In this document: positions 35,067 to 41,262 of the stretch, piece after piece | Layout of the letters: each line of letters starts with the position of its first letter | Numbering within the stretch: position 1 is the stretch's first letter | Assembly (NCBI RefSeq): GCF_900119365.1 | Contig: NZ_FPJO01000042.1 | Coordinates: 4,631 to 45,892 of the forward strand | Direction: 5' to 3' | Source: Streptomyces atratus | GTDB taxonomy: Bacteria > Actinomycetota > Actinomycetes > Streptomycetales > Streptomycetaceae | Length of the DNA stretch: 41,262 nucleotides | Program-made: the position numbers and the translations under genes | Notes under the pieces: generated by a model | Database searches by the model: none | Told to the model about the DNA's origin: nothing | What the model saw: the letters and a program-made list of their open reading frames with translations, nothing else

Positions 35067-35962
35067 GCCTCGCCCCGCGCGCGGTCCTGGTCCACCGCAC
35101 CACCGAGTACGAGGAGTTGCTGGCCCGGCACGGCACGCACGGACAGGCCGCCTTCTTCCTCTCCAGTCGCGGCCGGTCCATCGACGAGGTGGCCCGGCGG
35201 CACCAGCGGACCCAGCAGGCCCTCGCCGATGTCGCGTCCGCCGTACCGCTCCAGTGGCGGCAGTCGCGGGTGGAACGCGCGGACCTCGACCGTTTTCTGT
35301 TCGGGCCGGAGGACGTGGTGGTCGTCGTCGGACAGGACGGGCTGGTCGCCAACGCCGCCAAGTACCTCTCCGGCCAGCCCGTCGTGGGCATCGACACCGA
35401 GCCCGGACGCAATCCGGGCGTGCTCGTCCGCCACCGGCCCCGCGACGCGGCCGCCCTGCTCCGGGCGGCCGCGTCCCCCGGAGGCGCGGCGGACGAACTC
35501 ACCATGGTCGAGGCGGTGGCCGACGACACCCAGCGCCTCCTCGCCCTCAACGAGATCTACCTCGGCCCGCCCGACCATCAGACCGCCCGCTACCGGCTCG
35601 GCCCGGACGCACCCGACGCCGCCGCCGAGCCGCAGGCCTCCTCCGGCGTCCTCGTCGGCACCGGCACCGGCGCCACGGGCTGGCTCCGCTCGCTGTGGCA
35701 GGAGCGCCGCAGCGAACTCCGCCTCCCGGCGCCCACCGACCCTCGCCTCCTCTGGTTCGTCCGCGAGGCCTGGCCCTCCCCCGCCACCGGCACCTCGCTG
35801 GTCGCCGGCGAGTTGAGGCGCGGGCAGGGGCTGAGGCTCACCGTCGAGTCCGACCGGGTGGTGGTCTTCGGAGACGGGATGGAGGCGGACGCAATGGAAC
35901 TGACATGGGGTCAGACGGTACGGCTCGGCATCTCGGCCACATCGCTGCGGCTGGCCCTCTGA
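35063..35962 (+). CDS. NAD-kinase-like protein with altered GGDG motif
   Basis: The 299-aa protein follows the NAD-kinase layout: VVVVVGQDGLVANAAKYL where the family has GGDGT, LNEIYLG for the NE(V/I) motif, SSGVLVGTGTGATGWLRSL for the S-TPTGSTAY loop, and VVFGDGMEAD near the end. The catalytic Asp of the first motif remains, but GGDGT reads GQDGL. Activity may be altered, or another nucleotide used. It is coupled to the SPFH gene through a 4-base overlap, an unusual partnership. Confidence 0.75.
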   Translation: MSLAPRAVLVHRTTEYEELLARHGTHGQAAFFLSSRGRSIDEVARRHQRTQQALADVASAVPLQWRQSRVERADLDRFLFGPEDVVVVVGQDGLVANAAKYLSGQPVVGIDTEPGRNPGVLVRHRPRDAAALLRAAASPGGAADELTMVEAVADDTQRLLALNEIYLGPPDHQTARYRLGPDAPDAAAEPQASSGVLVGTGTGATGWLRSLWQERRSELRLPAPTDPRLLWFVREAWPSPATGTSLVAGELRRGQGLRLTVESDRVVVFGDGMEADAMELTWGQTVRLGISATSLRLAL

Positions 35963-36081
35963 CGTCCTGCCGGTCCGCGTGCAGGGCGGCGGCGCGGTGG
36001 TCCGTAGGCTGCCACGTACGACCGGAGTGCCGGGCCCCGCGCCCGCGCACTCCCCCACCTGCGAGCAGCACAGGGAGCACC

Positions 36082-36591
36082 ATGAAGACCACGCCCGCGG
36101 ACACCTCTTCCCGCAACACCCGCCCGCCGCAGGCGCAGGCGGCGCTCGGCGTGGGTGTGATCGTGCAGGACGGCCAGGGACGGGTACTCCTCGGCAGGCA
36201 CCACGGCGGGACCTGGGAACTGCCGGGCGGCAAGGTCGACCCGAACCACGAGTCCATCGCCGAGGCGGCCGTCCGTGAGCTCCGGGAGGAGACCGGGCTG
36301 GAGGCCGACGCGAAGGACGTGCGCGTCTTCGCCATGCTCCACGACGTGGTCGGGGGGATCAACCGGGTATCGATGGGCGCCGCGGTGACCCTGCGGTCGG
36401 CGAGCCCGCGGGTGACCGAGCCCCATCTGATCAGCACCTGGCAGTGGACCGGGCTCGACGCCCTCCCGGAGCCGTTGTTCGGCCCCTCCGCCCAGGTGCT
36501 CGCGGCCTGGCGTCCCGATCTCCCGATCGAGCACCCGCCCGCGCACCGGCTGGCCATCGCGGACACCGAGGGCACCGTGGACGACGCATAA
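36082..36591 (+). CDS. NUDIX hydrolase
   Basis: ATG 36082 follows GGGAG by 4 bases. The 169-aa protein carries a complete NUDIX box, GGKVDPNHESIAEAAVREL then REETG, after the strand VGVIVQDGQGRVLLGRHHGG. These enzymes hydrolyse nucleoside diphosphates linked to another group. WELPGGK and the overall length resemble MutT/8-oxo-dGTP- or ADP-ribose-type members. It lies 119 bases after the NAD-kinase-like gene and could act on NAD-derived nucleotides, but may have its own promoter. Confidence 0.92.
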   Translation: MKTTPADTSSRNTRPPQAQAALGVGVIVQDGQGRVLLGRHHGGTWELPGGKVDPNHESIAEAAVRELREETGLEADAKDVRVFAMLHDVVGGINRVSMGAAVTLRSASPRVTEPHLISTWQWTGLDALPEPLFGPSAQVLAAWRPDLPIEHPPAHRLAIADTEGTVDDA

Positions 36592-36646
36592 CCTTGCCCT
36601 ATTAATCATTTGCCTAGTGGTCATAGGCAGAGCTAGCGTCCCCCGC

Positions 36647-37141
36647 ATGAAGGCCGTGACAGAGCAGGACATCCGCGCATCGTTCGCCAACTGCTCCAAG
36701 GGGGAGGCGAAACGTCTGCCCCTGCCCCGTGATCTCGACGAGCAGCCCTGGGACGATCTGGACTTCCTGGGGTGGCGGGATCTCTCCGCCCCCGGACGCA
36801 GCTACATCGTCACCGAACGCGGCGACGAACTGATCGGCGTGACGCTCCGCTTCCCCTCCCGGCAGCGCGGCTTCCTCCACCGGAGCATGTGCTCGCTGTG
36901 CCTCACCACGCACCCGGGGAGCGGCGTCTCGCTGATGACCGCCCGGAAGACCGGCGTCGCGGGGCGCGAGGGCAATGCGGTCGGCCTGTACATCTGCACC
37001 GACCTCGCCTGCTCGCTGTATGTCCGGGGCAAGAGGACCGCGGCGCCCGGCGCCCGTTTCAAGGAGACCCTGACGCTGGAGGAGCAGGTGGAGCGGACCA
37101 GGACCAATCTCGACGCGTTCCTGGCCAAGCTCCTCGGCTGA
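36647..37141 (+). CDS. FBP-domain (EF-G-binding-like) zinc-finger protein
   Basis: The 164-aa protein has an N-terminal helical part (MKAVTEQDIRASFANCSKGE) and a C-terminal treble-clef zinc finger with CSLCLTTH and CTDLACSLY (Cys-x2-Cys ... Cys-x4-Cys). This is the FBP / elongation-factor-G-binding family, related to fusidic-acid resistance proteins that release EF-G from the ribosome. Actinobacterial copies are not proven resistance factors. ATG 36647 is used because upstream sequence is AT-rich and promoter-like; TGCCTA (36611-36616) and TAGGCA (36624-36629) form a small dyad there. Confidence 0.85.
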   Translation: MKAVTEQDIRASFANCSKGEAKRLPLPRDLDEQPWDDLDFLGWRDLSAPGRSYIVTERGDELIGVTLRFPSRQRGFLHRSMCSLCLTTHPGSGVSLMTARKTGVAGREGNAVGLYICTDLACSLYVRGKRTAAPGARFKETLTLEEQVERTRTNLDAFLAKLLG

Positions 37142-37168
37142 CCCGGCCACCGGGCGCGGCGCCGGTCC

Positions 37169-38395
37169 TCAGTCCGGGGCGTCGGCGGTGAAGGTGACGG
37201 GCAGCCGCTCGGGGCCGCGCAGCACTCCCGGCCGCCACCGCAGTTCCCCGGGCGGCACGGCCAGGGCCAGGTGGTGGAGGCGGCGCAGCGCGGTGCCGAT
37301 GGCGATCTGCCCCTCCAGCCGGGCCAGCGGCGCCCCCAGGCAGTAGTGGATGCCGTGCCCGAACGCGAGGTGGGCGTTGTCCTGCCGGGAGATGTCCAGG
37401 CGGTCGGGGTCGGGGAAGTGGTCCGGGTCGCGGTCGGCGATGGCGGACGCGACGAGCACGGTCGCGCCGCGCGGGATGTCCACGCCCGCGATGGTGACGT
37501 CCTCGCGCGCGAACCGGGCGATGCCGGGGTTGACCGGTCCGTCGTAGCGCAGGAACTCCTCGATCGCGCCCGGCAGCAGCGCCGGGTCGTCCCGCAGCAT
37601 CCGGAGCTGGTCGGGGTGGACGAGCAGCGCCGCGATGCCGCTGCCGATCAGGTTGACCGTGGTGACGTACCCGGCCACCAGCAGCAGGAAGGCCATGGCG
37701 ATCAGCTCGTCCTCGTCCAGGCTCCGCTCCTCGTCCCGGGCGGTCACCAGCGCGCTGAGCAGATCGTCTCCGGGGCGGTCCCGCTTGGCTGCGATGAGCC
37801 CGGTCAGGTACCCGCGCATGTTCCGCCATGCCTCGTCCGTCCGGGCCGGGTCCGGTGGCCCGGCCCCTTGCAGGACCAGGTCGTCGGTCCACCGCTGGAA
37901 TTCGTGCCGGTCGGTGACGGGTACGCCGAGCAGTTCGCCGATCACGGTGACCGGGAGCGGCAGCGCGTAGCTTTCGACGAGGTCGGCGCGGCCGTCCGGC
38001 CCGATCCCGTCGAGCAGCCCATCGGCGATCTCCTGGACGCGGGGCCACAGCCCGGCCACCCTGTGCGCGGTGAACGCCTTGGACACCAGCCGGCGCAGCC
38101 GGGTGTGGTCGGGGGGATCGGTGCGGAGCATGTTGCGCAGTGCGGACTCGCGGTCCGTGGCGGGCAGCCGCTCGATGAGCCGGGGGTCCGACGCATCGCG
38201 GACGTCGCTGCTCAGCCGCGGGTCGGACAGTGCGGCGAGGCCGTCCTCGTACCGTGTGACCAGCCATGCGTCCAGGCCGCCGGCGATGACGGCGCGCCGT
38301 ACCGGGCCGTCCTCGCGCAGTTGCCGGTAGACCGGGAAGGGGTCCGCCACGAAGGCCGGATCGGCGTAGGGAAGAAGGACCGGCTGCTGGCTCAT
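37169..38395 (-). CDS. Cytochrome P450 (CYP107-like)
   Basis: The second of two adjacent ATGs (38395) has the better distance from GGGAGG. The 408-aa soluble P450 begins MSQQPVLLPYADPAFVADP. It has LRTDPPDHTRLRRLV (C-helix), EEFLRYDG (ExxR) and the haem motif FGHGIHYCLGAPLARLE with the ligand Cys. The I-helix reads LLLVAGYVTTVNLIG, where most members have AGHETT or AGxDTT, so the acidic residue of the proton-delivery pair is Val. No ferredoxin or biosynthetic gene is adjacent. The substrate is unknown. Confidence 0.93.
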   Translation of the reverse strand: MSQQPVLLPYADPAFVADPFPVYRQLREDGPVRRAVIAGGLDAWLVTRYEDGLAALSDPRLSSDVRDASDPRLIERLPATDRESALRNMLRTDPPDHTRLRRLVSKAFTAHRVAGLWPRVQEIADGLLDGIGPDGRADLVESYALPLPVTVIGELLGVPVTDRHEFQRWTDDLVLQGAGPPDPARTDEAWRNMRGYLTGLIAAKRDRPGDDLLSALVTARDEERSLDEDELIAMAFLLLVAGYVTTVNLIGSGIAALLVHPDQLRMLRDDPALLPGAIEEFLRYDGPVNPGIARFAREDVTIAGVDIPRGATVLVASAIADRDPDHFPDPDRLDISRQDNAHLAFGHGIHYCLGAPLARLEGQIAIGTALRRLHHLALAVPPGELRWRPGVLRGPERLPVTFTADAPD

Positions 38396-38500
38396 CATGC
38401 CTCCCGGAGGCCACCGCACCTCTCCGCGCGGTTTTGTACGCTCTGAACCGTTTGTGCGCTGCTGCGTTCCAGCGTAGTGGCCCTGGGACGGCCCGCGCTG

Positions 38501-39067
38501 TCAGGATGCCGGTTCGCCGTTCCCGCGGCACCAGGTCCGCAGCAGCACCTGCCGCCCCTTCGCCTCCCGTGCGACGGGCTCATCCGTGGTGGGCCGGAAT
38601 CCGGTCGATCGCGCCACGGCGGCACTCGGGGCGTTGCCGGCCTCGATCCGGAGCAGTACCCGCCGCGCGTCGAGACGCTGAACGGCGTATTCGGTGGCGA
38701 CCGTGACCGCTTCGGACGCCAGTCCCCGGCGCCGGTACCGGGGCCCGATGCCGTAGGCGAGCTCGATGTCCCTGTCGTCCAGGTCGTCCTGGCAGATCAG
38801 CACCTCGCCCTGGGGCTGCCCGCCGTCGGCCGTGATGGCCAGTTGCATACGACGCCCCTCGGCCCGCGCCTCACGGGCCCGCCCGAGGTACTGGCGGGCG
38901 GCGTCCGCGTCGAACGGCGAAGGTACGGGCGTCCAGCGGCTGATCTCCGGGTCGTCGTACATCTCGATCAGCGCGGGGATGTCCTCCTCGTCCCACTCCC
39001 TGAGCACGATCCGTCGCCCGGCCAGGCGGACAGGGGCGGCGGGCAAGGTTCTCGGTCGATTCTCCAT
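38501..39067 (-). CDS. GNAT acetyltransferase, RimJ/RimL type
   Basis: The start MENRPRTLPAAPVRLAGRR at 39067 fits the family, whose beta strand VRLAGRRIVLREW begins near the N-terminus. The 188-aa protein contains IELAYGIGPRYRRRGLASEA (motif A, acetyl-CoA pyrophosphate binding) and ARRVLLRIEAGNAPSAAVA with the N-x-x-S/A segment. Relatives acetylate ribosomal proteins, aminoglycosides or small amines. It stands 105 bases before the P450 gene on the same strand but without visible coupling. Confidence 0.88.
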   Translation of the reverse strand: MENRPRTLPAAPVRLAGRRIVLREWDEEDIPALIEMYDDPEISRWTPVPSPFDADAARQYLGRAREARAEGRRMQLAITADGGQPQGEVLICQDDLDDRDIELAYGIGPRYRRRGLASEAVTVATEYAVQRLDARRVLLRIEAGNAPSAAVARSTGFRPTTDEPVAREAKGRQVLLRTWCRGNGEPAS

Positions 39068-39214
39068 GCACCGATCGTGCCCTGTCCGACCCTGATCCGC
39101 CGCACAGGCCCGAGTGCCGTCACGTCGCATTCGGCCCCGGGCAACTCGGTGCGGAAGAAGAGAGGTTGCACTCCGCGGGTACAACGGCGGGGAGTTGCCC
39201 CGGCCCCGGGAACG

Positions 39215-39256
39215 GCCCAGAGGCCGCGTCGGAAATATCCGATACGGCCTCTGGGC
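39215..39256 (-). terminator. Terminator hairpin below the secreted-protein unit
   Basis: An 18-base stem (39215-39232 with 39239-39256, starting GCCCAGAGGCCG) with one mismatch, one G-U pair and a 6-base AAATAT loop lies 124 bases after the stop at 39380. A second, 9-bp inverted repeat (GGGCAACTC 39139-39147, GAGTTGCCC 39192-39200) lies nearer the GNAT gene. Together they fill the 39068-39379 gap, in which no gene is seen. Confidence 0.75.
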
Positions 39257-39379
39257 GACGGACGCAGACCGGCACGGACGGCCCAGGGCGAGCTCGCACG
39301 CACGGGCGAAGCGCGCACCACCACCGTCGGGCCGGGCGTGGCCGGTTCCGGGCCCGTGCCGGTACGCGCTGCCCGGTTG

Positions 39380-40012
39380 TCACCAGGTGGTGAGGTCGAC
39401 CGCGTGGGCGCAGTGCGGGTCGGTTCCGTCGGTCGTCCAGCGTTCCTTCTCGCGTACGAGCGTGGGGAGTGCGGCGAGCAGCGCGGTCAGCGCGCCGGTG
39501 AGGCGCACATCGACCGCGACCGGCCCGTCGGCTTCCCCGACCGCGATGTAGAGCCGCATGCTGTCCTGCCCCGTGAGGAGGAAACCGCACAGCGGGGGGC
39601 TCGGTGGTGACTCGGTGAACGGCCAGGCCAGTGTTCGCAGTACGCGCAGCACTCGGTCCGAACTTGTCGGCGGAGCGGGTTCGACGACGGAGGTGTCCAC
39701 CCGGACCAGGGCCATGCCCATCACGGACGCGTCCGGATGCGGGGGGCCGCCGGCTGTGAGCGTTCGTGTCCAGCCCAGCACCAGCGGGGCGGTGACCGGC
39801 TCGTCCTCGTCGTCCACCAGCGGTACCTCGTAGGCGACCAGCGCGTTCGGTGCCACGGCGTCGCCAGTACCGGTCACGATCCGGACCGCGTCCCGCGTCG
39901 GCAGCACCCCGCGCAGGCAGGTCCCGCCGACGAGAGGCACCGCCGTGTAGTCGAGAAGGAAGCGTGTGATGTACGCCTGCTGCTCGACCGTCTCCCCGCA
40001 CAGCCCGCTCAC
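39380..40012 (-). CDS. Hypothetical protein, 210 aa, coupled to a secreted protein
   Basis: GTG 40012 shares GTGA with the stop of the upstream gene, so translation is coupled. The product reads VSGLCGETVEQQAYITRFLL, then ALVAYEVPLVDDEDEPVTAP, MGMALVRVDTSVVEPAPP and RLYIAVGEADGPVAVDVRL. It appears alpha/beta and acidic, without signal peptide or membrane helix, and I recognise no family. It may be a cytoplasmic partner or immunity/chaperone-like protein of the secreted product. Confidence 0.65.
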   Translation of the reverse strand: MSGLCGETVEQQAYITRFLLDYTAVPLVGGTCLRGVLPTRDAVRIVTGTGDAVAPNALVAYEVPLVDDEDEPVTAPLVLGWTRTLTAGGPPHPDASVMGMALVRVDTSVVEPAPPTSSDRVLRVLRTLAWPFTESPPSPPLCGFLLTGQDSMRLYIAVGEADGPVAVDVRLTGALTALLAALPTLVREKERWTTDGTDPHCAHAVDLTTW

Positions 40013-40446
40013 TCGTTGATCCAGTTCGGGCACTTGGTGACGCCCTTGCAGTAGGCCGTGATGACGCCGATCTTCTTGCCGTTGCCCGCGTCGTACTCGC
40101 CGTCCGCGGTGCGGCGGGCGTACTGCACGATGACCACGATATTGACGAACCGGGTGCCGTTGCGGGCGACTCCGTAGTACTCCAGGCGCCCCCCGCTCTT
40201 CTTGTCCACCTTCCCGGCCAGAGCCGCGTCGACGACTCGACACTTCCTGATGTTGTGCTTGCCTGAGAAATGGTTCCAGCCGAGATCGCCGTTGCCGTAC
40301 CGAGTAGGGATCACCCGACCCTCGGGATCGGTCTCCTCGCACTTCGTCTTCTTGTTCCAATGCCGCTGTGCCGACGCGTCGGGCACCGGCCCGGCAACGA
40401 GTACGGCACCCACGGCTGCTGCGGCCAGGGCGCTGATCAACTTCAT
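40009..40446 (-). CDS. Small secreted protein, unrecognised
   Basis: ATG 40446 begins a clear Sec signal peptide, MKLISALAAAAVGAVLVAG, with probable cleavage after DASA. The mature ~117-residue protein is basic and has four cysteines (in KTKCEET, IRKCRVV, TAYCKGV and TKCPNWI), so probably two disulfides. It contains GNGDLGWNHFSGKHNI. No family is recognised. The upstream 40447-40685 region contains its promoter and perhaps the left end of the insertion sequence, but no gene. Confidence 0.7.
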   Translation of the reverse strand: MKLISALAAAAVGAVLVAGPVPDASAQRHWNKKTKCEETDPEGRVIPTRYGNGDLGWNHFSGKHNIRKCRVVDAALAGKVDKKSGGRLEYYGVARNGTRFVNIVVIVQYARRTADGEYDAGNGKKIGVITAYCKGVTKCPNWINE

Positions 40447-40685
40447 GACCGGACCGTGCCACACCCCGGCCGGTCATACGCCGTCTTCGCTGACAGGATC
40501 GTTCCCTTGCCCCCGGACGAGTGACTCTCCGGCCTCACACACGAATTGACCGGCCAGGCAGCACCACCAGCACGCCCTCGCGGCATAGAGATCGAGTGTC
40601 CAGGATCACGGGGAAACTTCCAAGGCCGGGTAGTTAGCGTTTTCGCAGGTCACGCAAGGGGTGTTGACGGGTTCTCGACGTGGAG

Positions 40686-40747
40686 CAACGGAGCTCGTTG
40701 GTACAGGCAGTCGTCCAAGACAGCTTGTCCCGCAAGGAGCTCCGTTG
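40686..40747. repeat. 11-bp inverted repeat ahead of the transposase
   Basis: CAACGGAGCTC (40686-40696) and GAGCTCCGTTG (40737-40747) are perfect complements 40 bases apart, just before the transposase start. They may form a leader hairpin that damps transposase expression or transcription read in from outside. They are probably not the insertion-sequence terminal repeat, because both copies lie on one side of the gene. Confidence 0.5.
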
Positions 40748-40795
40748 CCTGTTCATTGTGTCTCGCCGTCGGCGCTGACGGCCATCACCCGTACG

Positions 40796-41262
40796 GTGAC
40801 TGTGGCCGCAGGCCGGTTCGCTCCCGGACATCTGGGAGAACTGACGCCGATCATGCCGTTCGAGCTGGTCGACGCGGTCTTGTCCGAGACCAGGACCGTA
40901 CAGCGGCGGTTGCGTGATCTGCCCTCGCGGGTCGGCATCTACTTCCTCCTGGCGATGTGCCTGTTCCCCGAGATCGGCTACCGGCTGGTCTGGGACAAGC
41001 TGACCGCCGGCCTGTCGGGGATGCCGATCGTCTGCCCGAGCACGAAAGCGCTACGTGATCTGCGCCGCAGACTCGGCAGCACGCCGGTGCGGGCGTTGTT
41101 CGAGGTGCTGGCTGGGCCGTTGGCCCAGCCGAACACACCGGGGGTACGGTTCGGCCCGTATCGGACGGTGTCGTTCGACGGCTGCAGCTCGATCAAGGTG
41201 CCTGACAGCGAGCGCAACCGGAGCTGGCGGGGGCGGTGTCCGCACGGCGGCTATCCCCAAGT
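40796..41262 (+). CDS. IS4-type transposase, 3' end outside window
   Basis: The frame reads on to the window edge. GTG 40796 begins VTVAAGRFAPGHLGELT; an in-frame TTG at 40744 would add 17 residues. MPFELVDAVLSETRTVQRRL then LPSRVGIYFLLAMCLFPEIG is the N-terminal domain of actinobacterial IS4-type transposases. TVSFDGCSSIKVPDSERN holds the first catalytic Asp of the DDE nuclease. There is no lesion in the visible 155 codons, so the element may be active. The stub at 2292 belongs to the same family but is not a close copy. Confidence 0.9.
   Translation, partial: MTVAAGRFAPGHLGELTPIMPFELVDAVLSETRTVQRRLRDLPSRVGIYFLLAMCLFPEIGYRLVWDKLTAGLSGMPIVCPSTKALRDLRRRLGSTPVRALFEVLAGPLAQPNTPGVRFGPYRTVSFDGCSSIKVPDSERNRSWRGRCPHGGYPQ

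Noticed and set aside
1..41262. CRISPR arrays, tRNA and rRNA genes
   Set aside because: No regularly spaced repeats of CRISPR type and no T-loop/anticodon pattern or rRNA sequence were seen on either strand; the 16-bp-spaced array at 32246-32311 is an operator.

Overview
The window is high-GC actinobacterial chromosome, most likely Streptomyces. Supporting signs are the very GC-rich third codon positions, frequent GTG/TTG starts, and families typical of the genus: a septum-formation lipoprotein, an RsbW-like ATPase, an FBP zinc-finger protein, a CYP107-like P450, a PadR-controlled oxidoreductase and a cobalamin-riboswitch ABC transporter. Both edges cut genes: an L,D-transpeptidase at the left and an IS4-type transposase at the right.

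Layout. 1-2.04 kb: cell-envelope genes. 2.29-2.40 kb: 5' stub of an IS4-type transposase. 2.66-20.2 kb: a dense anti-phage/restriction island. In order it holds an RsbW-like ATPase, a protein with an Mrr-like C-terminus, a frameshifted EVE-domain gene, McrBC system 1 (mcrC frameshifted at a GACAC pentanucleotide repeat), a three-gene operon of unknown type (SMC/Rad50-like ATPase, 131-aa helical protein, 545-aa coiled-coil protein), McrBC system 2 with a DUF4357-containing McrB, a broken UvrD-like helicase with a RelE-like N-terminus, and a convergent HTH/N6-adenine methylase/specificity fusion. 20.3-21.7 kb: no intact gene, but stacked remnants of a tyrosine recombinase, an IS21-type IstA and an IS5-type transposase. 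This suggests the island arrived on a mobile element that has since decayed.

21.8-25.5 kb: a cobalamin riboswitch followed by an overlapping four-gene operon (binding lipoprotein, permease, ATPase, FhuF-like Fe-S protein). 25.8-31.3 kb: a patchwork of metabolic genes with at least two rearrangement scars: a GNAT gene lacking its 5' end next to an isolated WD40 repeat, and a DMT-transporter gene cut to its first quarter. It includes a DoxX protein and a PadR/2,4-dienoyl-CoA-reductase-like pair with a clear operator. 31.3-33 kb: PAP2 protein and TetR regulator, divergent around a striking operator array with a 16-bp period. 33.2-37.1 kb: SDR, an SPFH/NAD-kinase-like pair, NUDIX and FBP. 37.2-40.4 kb, minus strand: P450, GNAT and a two-gene unit with a secreted small protein.

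The island genes read as modification-sensing immunity. EVE/PUA-like and DUF4357 domains would recognise modified or foreign nucleic acid, McrB translocates and McrC cuts. Several components are inactivated (EVE, McrC1, UvrD) while McrBC2, the SMC-like operon and the methylase remain intact. The SMC-like three-gene operon is the best candidate for an undescribed system.
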